The notes beneath the pieces were generated by a model. That model saw only the letters and a program-made list of their open reading frames with translations. It had not been told where the DNA came from and ran no database searches. From positions 1 to 10,828 of the forward strand of contig JAMQCK010001199.1 in assembly GCA_024196135.1 (NCBI GenBank): DNA of 10,828 nt, written 5' to 3'. This DNA is from Pleurotus ostreatus/Saccharomyces cerevisiae fusant (lineage: Eukaryota > Opisthokonta). The translations under genes were made by a program, and so were the position numbers. Shown here piece by piece: positions 1 through 9,951 of this stretch (the stretch's first letter is position 1; the number at the start of each line of letters is the position of its first letter).

Positions 1-2751
<2,751 letters not shown>

Positions 2752-2884
2752 TGTGGTCGTTCGTCGAAGGCTATGGTGTGTATTGTGCCATGTATGACCT
2801 GCTTTCTGGATGGAAGACCTCTGTTGTTGTTTCTTCTGCTGTTTGTGTAGCACTTTCCCTGTATCTATATACACCCTGTTCTAG

Positions 2885-2890
2885 CACGTG
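2885..2890. promoter_or_regulatory. CACGTG box, distal (possible Pho4/NUC-1 site)
   Basis: A perfect palindromic CACGTG lies 200 bp upstream of the phosphatase ATG. Read on the - strand it extends to CACGTGC, which fits the CACGTGS consensus known for Neurospora NUC-1 and related bHLH phosphate regulators. The regulator is inferred; other bHLH factors also bind this core. Confidence 0.5.
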
Positions 2891-2971
2891 TATGCCATTC
2901 AATGGACCTTCAAAAAGCGTATTCGTGGGATGCGAACCGCGCCTGTTGTTGTGGGTCCACCACCATTGCGC

Positions 2972-2977
2972 CACGTG
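2972..2977. promoter_or_regulatory. CACGTG box, proximal (possible Pho4/NUC-1 site)
   Basis: A second perfect CACGTG lies 113 bp upstream of the phosphatase ATG and 87 bp from the first. It reads CACGTGC on the + strand and CACGTGG on the - strand; both fit CACGTGS, and the latter matches the flank preferred by yeast Pho4. I found no other CACGTG in the window by eye, which strengthens the link to a phosphate-acquisition gene. Confidence 0.55.
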
Positions 2978-3021
2978 CTCGAGACGATAAGGACGACTCG
3001 GACCGAGTGGCGGGCCAGTCA

Positions 3022-3036
3022 ATGACATTGCATTGA
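3022..3036 (+). promoter_or_regulatory. Short upstream ORF in the phosphatase leader
   Basis: ATG ACA TTG CAT TGA gives a four-residue upstream ORF that ends 48 bp before the phosphatase ATG. It matters only if transcription starts upstream of 3022, which the sequence alone cannot show. If it is in the mRNA it could damp translation. Confidence 0.25.
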
Positions 3037-3084
3037 CTCCATCACCGCCTCTTGCACTCTCCTCGTTCCTTACACGCTGCCGCC

Positions 3085-5970
3085 ATGTCCAACGTCGACC
3101 GTGGCGAGCGCGAATACAAGCCCTTCGACGAAGAGGCCGGCATGGAGCATCAGTCGCTCCTTCCCTCCTCCCCCAAGCCTGATGCCGCTGCCGAAGAGAG
3201 GGGCGCCTCCAAACCACGGAAGTTTCTCAGCTCGCGATTTAGTCTCCTGCATCTTAGCGTTGCTTTCGCTGCTGGTATACTAGCGTGCGCGGCGGGTCAG
3301 TACGCGTTCTGTGGGCAGCAGCAGCATGTGCCTGCTGGGGACTCGGCTGGCGTGCTCGCTGCGCCCTGGGCTGGCTCCACTGAAGTGCACGGGTTCCCGC
3401 CGACGAAGCCCACCAATGCTGTCCCAACACTCTTCCCCTCCGACGTTGGATATGCGGGCGGCACACCTACCGGTGCTGAGCCAGCCGTGCTCGCCACCGC
3501 GCCTGCTAGTGCGTGATAGCCTCCATGTTTTATCGCAGTGTTGCTGACGCGGTGATCCTACCATCAGTTCCCTTCCACAAGGGCACCCCGAATCTCGTGC
3601 ATCCCGAAGTCAAGGAGGCCAGCAAGTCCTTCAACATGTTCCGCTCCTGGGGCAACCTCTCGCCATGGTACAGCGTGCCGCGGGGTACCTTTGGCTTGGA
3701 CTCAGGCCCTGAGGTCCCGGAGTCCTGCAGGATCACGGAGGCGCACATCCTTCACCGTCATGGTGCCAGGTGCGTGCCTACCTATATACTTCCTACCTCG
3801 TTCTGACTAACCACATATAGATATCCTACTGCCTGGGGTGCGTTCCCATCCAATACCTCCCTCACCTCTGTTGCGCGGACTAACACTGCCATCGCCCAGC
3901 CTCCTACGGTGGTCCCGCGAACTTCTCTGGTCGCCTGCACGACGTCGCAGATAAATGGAATACGAGCGGCGACCTCGAGTTCATGAATGAATGGACGTAC
4001 AAGCTTGGCGAGGAGATCCTCACCCCCTTCGGGAGGCAGCAGCTATGTGCGTGTTACTCGGTGTTGACTACATCCCTCGCACCCCTGAACATGTTCCCCT
4101 CGCCACCATCCCCCTCCAACATGTTCCTCTCGTCAATACATCCCCTCGCTAACGTGCTACCTCACCCCGTACAGACGACCTGGGCGTGCAAATGCGCATG
4201 CGCTATGGCTTCCTCCTCAAGAACTTCACGGAGACCAACACGATACCGGTCTTCCGTACTGAGTCTCAGTGCGTATGATGAACCTCATTGGAAACTTTGC
4301 CTCCCTCCATTCGTTTCGCTTGTACTGATCGGCTGGGACCCTGCAGGGACCGCATGCTCGCTTCCGCAATGAACTTTGCGATCGGGTTCTTTGGGTGGCC
4401 GACGGATGGGCAGTACCAGCAGAGTATCACTATAGAGGCCGATGGGGTAGGTCTTTCGTGTTCATGGCATTGGTCCCTACGTCTATCTTCGCTTCCTGCA
4501 TCCCATCTTCACTCCCTGCATTTCCCTTCGCACCCTACGTCTCGCCCTCCTTCTCTTCATCTCACTTTCTTAATGCATCCCACTCACGCGCCTACCGCAG
4601 TTCAACAACACCCTCGCGCCCTACAAGACCTGCCCGAACGCAGGTGACCGCCGCAAGTCGGACCGGGGCACGCAGTATGTGGAGGAGTGGGCGGACATCT
4701 ACCTCAAGGACGCGCGGGCGCGCTTGGCGGCGCAGTTCCACGGGTATGACCTGACCATCGAGGACACGTATGTGTTGCAGCAGATGTGTGCTTACGAGGT
4801 GGGTGTCTCTGTCTTCCTCTATTCGACTGTTCATTTCCCGTGCCCGCGTTCGTTCTCGCGTCTTCGTATTGCACACACTCGCGCACTGCTTGCGAACAAG
4901 AAGCTAACGCCACCCTTAGACCGTCGCCCTCGGCTACTCCAAGTTCTGCGAGCTGTTCACGGAGGAAGAGTGGGAAGGGTTCGACTATGCGCTCGATCTT
5001 GGCTTCTGGTGAGTTTCTGTTTGAGGGTTGTTCATTGTCTGCCTGAGCCCTTCATCTCCTGACGCGTCGGCCCTTGCCCTTGCACTCCCTCGCGTCCACC
5101 CACCGCACACTCTATCCATCCCTCTTCATCTATGCTGTCTAACCGCACCCCCCTCCAGGTACAACTCCGCCTTCGGCTCCCCCGTCGCGCGCGTGCAGGG
5201 CATCGGCTACGTCCAGGAGCTCGTCGCGCGGCTCACGCACACGCCCATCGCGACGCACAACTCGTCCACGAACGCGACCCTGAACGATAACCCGGTGACG
5301 TTCCCGCTCAACAACAGCCTGTATGTGGACGCAACGCATGAGGTGGTCGTGCTTAATGGTAAGTGAGGGTTTTGTTTTTGGGTGGAGGGGGTTAGGGCTT
5401 GGGCATAGGCGTAGGGAATGGTGGAATGGTGCAGGGTGAAGGATCGGTGGACTAACGCAAGGGTGAAGGGTGTTGAGGCATTGTTGGGCGAGGGCGCGGG
5501 GTTGATTATGCGGCGTGCGAGCTGACCTTGCTTCTAGTGCTTACTGCGCTGAACCTGTCCTCGTTGGCCGCGGATGGACCGCTGCCGTCGGACCATATAC
5601 CCAAGGATAGGAAGTTCAGGGTCAGCGAGCTTGCGCCATTTGCCACAAATGTGCAGTTCCAGCGTGCGTGTTATCCATACCTATCGATCTGCTCCTTGCT
5701 TACGTTTACGGCCTACTATCTTCAGTCCTCGACTGCGCTGACCTCGACGATCGCCAAATCCGTATCATCGTCAACGACGGTGCGGTCCCGCTCGTTGGCA
5801 TCGAGGGCTGCCCCGAGCAGAAGGACGGCATGTGCTCGGTCGATACCTTTGTCGCCGCGCAGAAGAAGATTATACAGGAGACAGACTGGAACTACGACTG
5901 CTACGGGGACTGGACCGTGCCTCCAGGCGCTGAGTGGAACACGACGACGGGGGATGCGCCGCGGTGGTAA
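3085..5970 (+). CDS. Membrane-anchored histidine acid phosphatase, phytase-like
   Basis: Eleven exons: 3085-3508, 3568-3769, 3821-3837, 3900-4046, 4175-4268, 4347-4446, 4601-4798, 4920-5008, 5159-5358, 5538-5663 and 5726-5970. They join in frame for 613 residues. The start is the first ATG of the frame, in a CGCCATG context. RHGARYPT (205-212), preceded by Cys195, is the histidine acid phosphatase signature; His206 would be the nucleophile that forms the phosphohistidine. The second catalytic motif reads ATHEVVVLN (His484-Glu485) where typical fungal phytases have His-Asp. Residues 52-75 form one hydrophobic segment after basic KPRKFLSSR, so a type II anchor with the catalytic domain outside the cytosol is predicted. 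About ten N-glycosylation sequons and C-terminal cysteines fit a secretory protein. At 613 residues it is longer than secreted fungal phytases (about 440-470), mainly from the anchor and a Pro/Ala-rich stalk. Phytate or another phosphomonoester is the inferred substrate. Confidence 0.9.
3821..3837 (+). other. 17-nt microexon in the phosphatase catalytic motif
   Basis: Exon 3 is only 17 nt long. It lies between introns 3770-3820 (51 bp, branch TGACTAAC) and 3838-3899 (62 bp, branch CTAAC at 3880-3884). It completes the Arg codon of RHGAR (AG|A) and encodes YPTAW. Its length is not a multiple of three, so skipping it, or keeping the second intron, shifts the frame right after the catalytic histidine. 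Confidence 0.85.
4062..4148 (+). repeat. Degenerate 30-bp tandem repeat inside a phosphatase intron
   Basis: Intron 4 (4047-4174, 128 bp) holds AACATGTTCC at 4088 and again at 4118. Each copy is followed by a similar C/T-rich tail with CTCG and CATCCCC elements. A weaker unit (ACATCCCTCG) starts the tract near 4067. The repeat probably accounts for this intron being over twice as long as the cullin introns. Confidence 0.55.
5380..5403 (+). other. Potential G-quadruplex in phosphatase intron 9
   Basis: On the coding strand there are G tracts of 3, 5, 3 and 3 separated by loops TGGA, TTA and CTT. This fits the usual G3+N1-7 quadruplex pattern. It lies 21 bp after the donor of the gene's longest intron (5359-5537, 179 bp), which stays G-rich for much of its length. 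The structure would form in the pre-mRNA. Folding is predicted only. Confidence 0.5.
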
Positions 5971-6345
5971 TGGTAGGGTATGGACGTGAAGGGCGCGTGA
6001 TATAATATACCTAGTCCAATGCTTTATGGACGACTTGCATATATTGAGGTAGGAGAGATTCGGCGAGAGCTGTATACATAAGCACTTTACTCCAGAAACA
6101 CTCATTCTTTGGTGGACGTGGTCGGAGCGTGAGAATATGCAAACTTGAGCTGACAACTGTAATCATCGTCTGCGCTCCGTGTACGCATGATCTATTTCTC
6201 TCTCTGGCACTACACATATACAATGTCAGACGATCTTCAAATGCAAGGCATGTAGATCCACGCAACCGTGGGAAACACGACACGGAGAGAAATAGCCATA
6301 AATGGCAAGTTTTCAGTTCGCTTCCGGCGTCCATCTCGCGCGCTT
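5971..6345. other. Intergenic region before the F-box gene
   Basis: This stretch follows the phosphatase stop. An AT-rich run (ATATAATATA) at 6000-6009 could serve the phosphatase 3' end. The rest would hold the F-box promoter and first untranslated exon. Pyrimidine runs (TTTCTCTCTCT) lie near 6194. An ATG at 6302 opens a frame that, after the predicted splice, is out of phase with the F-box frame, so the transcript may start downstream of it or carry an upstream ORF. I see no convincing gene here. Confidence 0.5.
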
Positions 6346-6419
6346 GTGAGTATCACACTTAGCACTTGCTATGCGCAGGAAAAACTCGGAAAAAAGCCTT
6401 GCTAACTTTCCCTCGCTAG
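6346..6419 (+). other. Probable 5' UTR intron of the F-box gene
   Basis: A consensus donor GTGAGT (6346-6351), branch point CTAAC (6402-6406), a short pyrimidine run and acceptor TAG (6417-6419) define a 74-bp intron in the style of this genome. It removes the first in-frame ATG (6371) and leaves the next one (6428) nine bases after the junction, with A at -3. Confidence 0.65.
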
Positions 6420-6427
6420 CCACAATC

Positions 6428-8038
6428 ATGCACATCTTGCAGGAATCATCGACCAGCACTATCCTTTGCACCCAATGCCTTCACACCATCAGCGTCAGAA
6501 TCGGTACTCCAGAACTCATCTTACGCGCTCGATCATGCTACACTCCGTTCACTGCGAGCGAGAACTCGAACCTCTACGCCAGCTTGGCTCACATCTATGA
6601 GGACCTGCGCCATTGCGAGCGGGAGATCACACGCCTGGAGGTAACTCTGCACACGCTTCGTCAGACACAAAGCGCCCTCGAACTGACGGCAGACTGCGTA
6701 AACGCTCTTCTCTCTCCTATACGCAGGCTTCCGCCAGAGCTGCTGGCAGAGATCGCGCCCTACACCCTACCTTCGAAGTGGTTCACGGACCACATCGGCA
6801 AACATCCGTGGTATTTCTCGCAGGTCTGCCGTAGCTGGAGGTCCGTGGCTATCGCTACAGGTTGGGCATGGGCACAGATCCGCTTTCCGCACTGGATACG
6901 TGCACGGATTATCAACAGGGCCGATCCACTCTCGCATATCGTCGAACTCTACTTGCGACGAGCCGCAGCTACGGATAGCGCCGTCAGAATCCGTGGTCTC
7001 AGGCAGGCGCATGTCGAAGACGAGAGGATCCGGGCCTGCATCCTGGCTCATGCCGATTGTATACACACCCTAGAGGTGAAGACCAAATACGATCTATTCC
7101 CCTTCAGATGTCATCTGCCAGCGCTGCAGCGACTGATCGTTTACAACGAGCTCATGGACAAGGTGGATGCTCCAAATGTCCGCATCGTCGACCTTTACGA
7201 GGCGAATCCATGTACCATCAAGCTTCCCTGGGCAAATCTGCGCGCCTTCAAGATGCACGGATGCATCAGTGGCCCAGACCTCGGAGTCCTACGCTCGTGC
7301 ACGGCGCTGGAAGTACTCAGCCTCACCGACGACTCTTTGGGGCTAGAGTTTCAATCAGACCCCCTCGTATTCCCCGTACTGCACACCCTCGAGATCGGCG
7401 GGGCAGCCATCGAAGTGTCCCCCCACCTCGTCGCACCCGCGCTCGAACACTTCATCCTGAACATGGCATCCGAGGACAACTACACCTGGCACGTCGAGTT
7501 GGAACGAACCCCGTTGCAGATGCTGGAAAACCTCCTCCCGCCCGTCACCTCGCTCACCCTACGCAACATGGACACTTACGACTTCGAGAACATTCCCGTA
7601 CGCGAGCTTCTGGCGCTGCCGCGCAAGCTGCAGAAGGTGTCCGCCGTCGTCGAGACCGACTACGCCCTGCAGTCCGGCACGCTGATGATGTACCGCGATC
7701 TGGTAACGGTGCTGGGATGGGACGAGGCCCATCCGACGCTCCCGCATCTCACGGAGATAGGTCTCGTCAGCGGGATACGAGATGTACAGTGGTCGGATGA
7801 CGATGTCGCTCTCATGCGACGGTTGGTGGTGTCGCGAGCAGCCGGGGCGGCGACTGGCGGATGCGCCAGGCTCGAGCGACTCTACATACGGACCCCATTC
7901 GCGCCGTTCCCAGTTGGACCCCTGGCGGAACCATGGGCGGATGCGCGGGGCACCGACGGACAGCCTATCATGGCGATAGATATGCACTGCCAGGGAGAAC
8001 CTGTTGAGGCTTTCGACGTAGAGACAGCGCTGCAATAA
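6428..8038 (+). CDS. F-box protein with coiled coil and LRR-like repeats
   Basis: One uninterrupted coding exon gives 536 residues from the ATG at 6428. I prefer this start to 6371 because the earlier ATG lies inside a well-formed intron. Residues 12-19 contain a CTQC pair. Residues about 49-92 are a predicted coiled coil with regular Leu/Ile spacing. The F-box follows at about 96-145, with SPIRRLPPELLAEI and VCRSWRSVA as its ends. After it come loosely repeated leucine-rich segments such as LEVLSL, LHTLEIGG, VTSLTLRNM and LPHLTEIGL. This order (coiled coil, F-box, irregular LRRs) is typical of an F-box family that is greatly expanded in Agaricomycetes. By family, the F-box should bind Skp1 and dock on a CUL1 SCF like the one encoded at 1-2751, while the repeats select substrate. 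The substrate cannot be inferred. The alternative start gives 555 residues. Confidence 0.85.
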   Translation: MHILQESSTSTILCTQCLHTISVRIGTPELILRARSCYTPFTASENSNLYASLAHIYEDLRHCEREITRLEVTLHTLRQTQSALELTADCVNALLSPIRRLPPELLAEIAPYTLPSKWFTDHIGKHPWYFSQVCRSWRSVAIATGWAWAQIRFPHWIRARIINRADPLSHIVELYLRRAAATDSAVRIRGLRQAHVEDERIRACILAHADCIHTLEVKTKYDLFPFRCHLPALQRLIVYNELMDKVDAPNVRIVDLYEANPCTIKLPWANLRAFKMHGCISGPDLGVLRSCTALEVLSLTDDSLGLEFQSDPLVFPVLHTLEIGGAAIEVSPHLVAPALEHFILNMASEDNYTWHVELERTPLQMLENLLPPVTSLTLRNMDTYDFENIPVRELLALPRKLQKVSAVVETDYALQSGTLMMYRDLVTVLGWDEAHPTLPHLTEIGLVSGIRDVQWSDDDVALMRRLVVSRAAGAATGGCARLERLYIRTPFAPFPVGPLAEPWADARGTDGQPIMAIDMHCQGEPVEAFDVETALQ

Positions 8039-8257
8039 CTTACTCCAATCAAAGGCAGAGGAGCGGTCTTCCCCGATGCTGGTATACACAGTGCTTCGTA
8101 TGCAAATACCTAGTGACGGTAGTACAAGGCGAAATTTTCGTGAAGACTGTTACAAATTAGATCCCATGTGATCGTAGCACTTCAGCGCCGCGTACAATCA
8201 TAGTCACTGGCCAAGCTTGCCACACGCTCGGGCATATGCCGACGGATTCTCAGCCGA

Positions 8258-8809
8258 TCAGAGCGATGGCTTAGTCTCCTCCATCAAGGAATGTGTTCTG
8301 AAGGTCGAAGGCGGGGACGTTGAGAGGAAGGGAGGGGAGACAACCTCGAGGTTTGCGAAGTCGCTCAGGAGGCGCGGGGCGAGGGCGAAGGAAGAGTTCA
8401 ACGTAAGGGCTTCGCGATTTCTACCGAGGATAGTTCGCAGAAAGACGTGTATGATGTCGAGTGGATCGAAGGGGGCGTCCGCGGAAGGATGGTTGATCGC
8501 GAAGTGGCGTAAGGCATGGAAGGGAGCAACGTAGTACCCTCCATCTTCGATGGGGGACAGAATGCATATTCGGTCGAACTCCAAAGACGCCAGCTCGACC
8601 ATATGCCCGACAAGCGATTGAAGCATCCCTTTCTTCCTTCTCGCCCCGGTCCACCAGGAAGGGACATTCCGTACGTGCGCAAGATTGACGCCGGAATAAA
8701 ATTCCGATAATATATGGATATCCCGACTCGTTGGCTTCGCTGCAAGAGTTGATGGGGACGCAGGTTCTGTATTGCGGCGCCAGGACGTCTGATGGTATCG
8801 ACCGGGCAG
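8258..8809 (-). pseudogene. Decayed C-terminal part of an F-box/LRR-like protein
   Basis: A minus-strand frame stays open from 8809 to the stop at 8258-8260 (183 codons), with its first ATG only at 8626. The protein reads like the leucine-rich tail of the Agaricomycete F-box family: NLAHVRNVPSWW, then GHMVELASLEFDRI, HALRHFAIN and LLSDFANLEVV. No start codon, F-box or clear splice acceptor is seen upstream. Coding-like sequence also appears in another frame just upstream (a GISIYYRNFIPAS stretch, around 8690-8730), which suggests a frameshift. It lies tail to tail with the intact F-box gene. It could be a duplicated, decaying paralogue of unknown source. The alternative is an intron-containing gene whose 5' exons I failed to find. 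Confidence 0.4.
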
Positions 8810-8920
8810 CTATGTCGTCCCTGGTACATCGAGAGATATGCAAGACCCAGCGCACGCCGTCAAAGTATTTTTGAGCTCGTATACGATGTTGAAGTTGATG
8901 CGATGTGGGGGACAGTGACG

Positions 8921-8966
8921 GCCGTGAATCAGAGAAAAGGTTCGCCGTGAATCAGAAGCGGAGAGG
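8921..8966. repeat. Two-copy 23-bp direct repeat
   Basis: GCCGTGAATCAGA occurs at 8921-8933 and again at 8944-8956, exactly 23 bp apart. The tails of the two units (8934-8943 and 8957-8966) are both purine-rich but diverge. This is a small local tandem duplication in non-coding DNA, with no recognised role. Confidence 0.6.
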
Positions 8967-8995
8967 GCTAAGGATTCGACTTAAGCAGGGTCTAG

Positions 8996-9208
8996 CACTA
9001 CCGTCAACTTGCTTCAAAATCAGGAGACGAGGACGCCGAGTGGGACGAATTCATAACTGAGGCCGAAGAAGCGATGGTGGCCGTTCGGGACAAGGTGTCG
9101 TGGGAAATACGGAAGCTTATTATGCTTCCTTGGTACTTCCGGAAGCACCGATCATATCGCTGCGAATACCTCCAGAGTTCACACTCACTTGTAGCTCCAT
9201 CGTGGTAG
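8996..9208 (+). other. Unassigned 70-residue open frame, possible exon relic
   Basis: The + strand is open from 8996 to a TAG at 9206-9208. The protein has an unusually gene-like composition for this region: acidic and aromatic at first (GDEDAEWDEFITEAEEA), then basic (WEIRKLI, WYFRKHRSYRCEYLQ). A CAG at 9021-9023 just before the acidic part could be a splice acceptor. The only in-frame ATG is at 9074. I recognise no domain and see no donor or partner exon. A minus-strand frame of 101 residues (9004-9309) overlaps it and looks less natural. It may be a relic or chance. Confidence 0.2.
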
Positions 9209-9229
9209 TCGTAAGCCACAGATGGAGCT
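9193..9229. repeat. Near-perfect inverted repeat (stem-loop)
   Basis: AGCTCCATCGTGG (9193-9205) pairs with CCACAGATGGAGCT (9216-9229) around a 10-base loop, with a single extra base in the right arm. A 13-bp stem is longer than expected by chance at this spacing. No known element is recognised. Confidence 0.6.
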
Positions 9230-9951
9230 GAGTATCGTAGCAAGAAGTCGGCCTGCAGGCGGTCGAGGTTTGAAACAAGGAGCGCCCGGCAAACGCCGGC
9301 GGCGGGCATTCAATTTCCGATCGCGATTTTGCTTTCGAACCCTGCGAGTGCCGTAATCATTCACTCACAATGATCCTTGCAATTGCAGAGGCCCGCTCGC
9401 TGCCTCTCTTGAGGGCATGCGAATTGCTTAAGCGTTCCCGACTATTTACAGCATGCATGAAAATCCGCTTTCTAGACAGACGAGCGATCGAGGAAGAGAT
9501 ATATAGGCTAGGCATCGAGAACGGACAACAACAGCTGGATAGACAACTATGGAAGACTAGAAAGACGCAGACGACACCTCGATGATGAGACAGATTGTGC
9601 GCATCAGAAAACTGAGAAGGCAAGCAGATGAGAGTAGAGAGAAAAGCTACTACTAGAAACGAGAAAGAAGTGATGGGCCGGGAACGGGATGACAGGAAAC
9701 CGGGAAGAGGGGGCATGGAATGTTGGAAGCGAGAGGGTAAAAGGTCGTGAACTCGTGAGCGAATGGTATCGCAAAATTCATGTACACAAAGGGGAATATA
9801 GCTGGGGAAGACGCCAGAAAATCAACCAATCGGATGCGAGGGAGGACCAGCACAGGGTTTTACAGGGAGGCCGATGTATGAACATTGCACAGGCGGTCCG
9901 TGAGCCGCTACCTCAGGTCCATGAGCCACAGACATCGTCAGCGCTGTGCGG
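9230..9951. other. Gene-poor stretch with a purine-rich tract
   Basis: I see no convincing gene here. From about 9555 to 9750 the + strand is strongly rich in A and G, so the - strand is pyrimidine-rich. Open frames here (a 71-residue one on +, a 119-residue one on -) mostly mirror that bias. The minus-strand gene to the right ends at 9952, so its 3' UTR should occupy the right edge of this stretch. Confidence 0.5.

Larger units (their letters stand above)
2752..3084. other. Intergenic region: cullin 3' end and phosphatase promoter
   Basis: This 333-bp stretch separates two genes on the same strand. It must hold the cullin 3' UTR and the phosphatase promoter and leader. A TATA-like run (TATCTATATA) lies at 2862-2871. 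Two CACGTG boxes and a 5-codon upstream ORF are listed separately. From about 3040 to the start codon the + strand is rich in C and T, as fungal leaders often are. No convincing protein-coding gene is seen. Confidence 0.6.

Noticed and set aside
5722..6156. 144-residue minus-strand frame across the phosphatase 3' end
   Set aside because: It is antisense to the last phosphatase exon and extends into AT-rich non-coding DNA, with no motif.
6371..6427. Nineteen extra N-terminal residues of the F-box protein
   Set aside because: The ATG at 6371 lies in a segment with a consensus donor, branch point and acceptor, so it is probably intronic.
7057..7800. 247-residue + frame rich in Arg, Pro and His
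   Set aside because: It overlaps the F-box coding exon in another frame and its composition is typical of an out-of-frame reading.
7559..8089. 176-residue minus-strand frame
   Set aside because: It is antisense to the 3' end of the F-box gene and has no recognisable motif.
9357..9716. 119-residue minus-strand frame with a hydrophobic, signal-like segment
   Set aside because: The hydrophobicity comes from reading the pyrimidine-rich strand (Ser, Phe, Leu, Pro codons). There is no other sign of a gene, such as introns or motifs.
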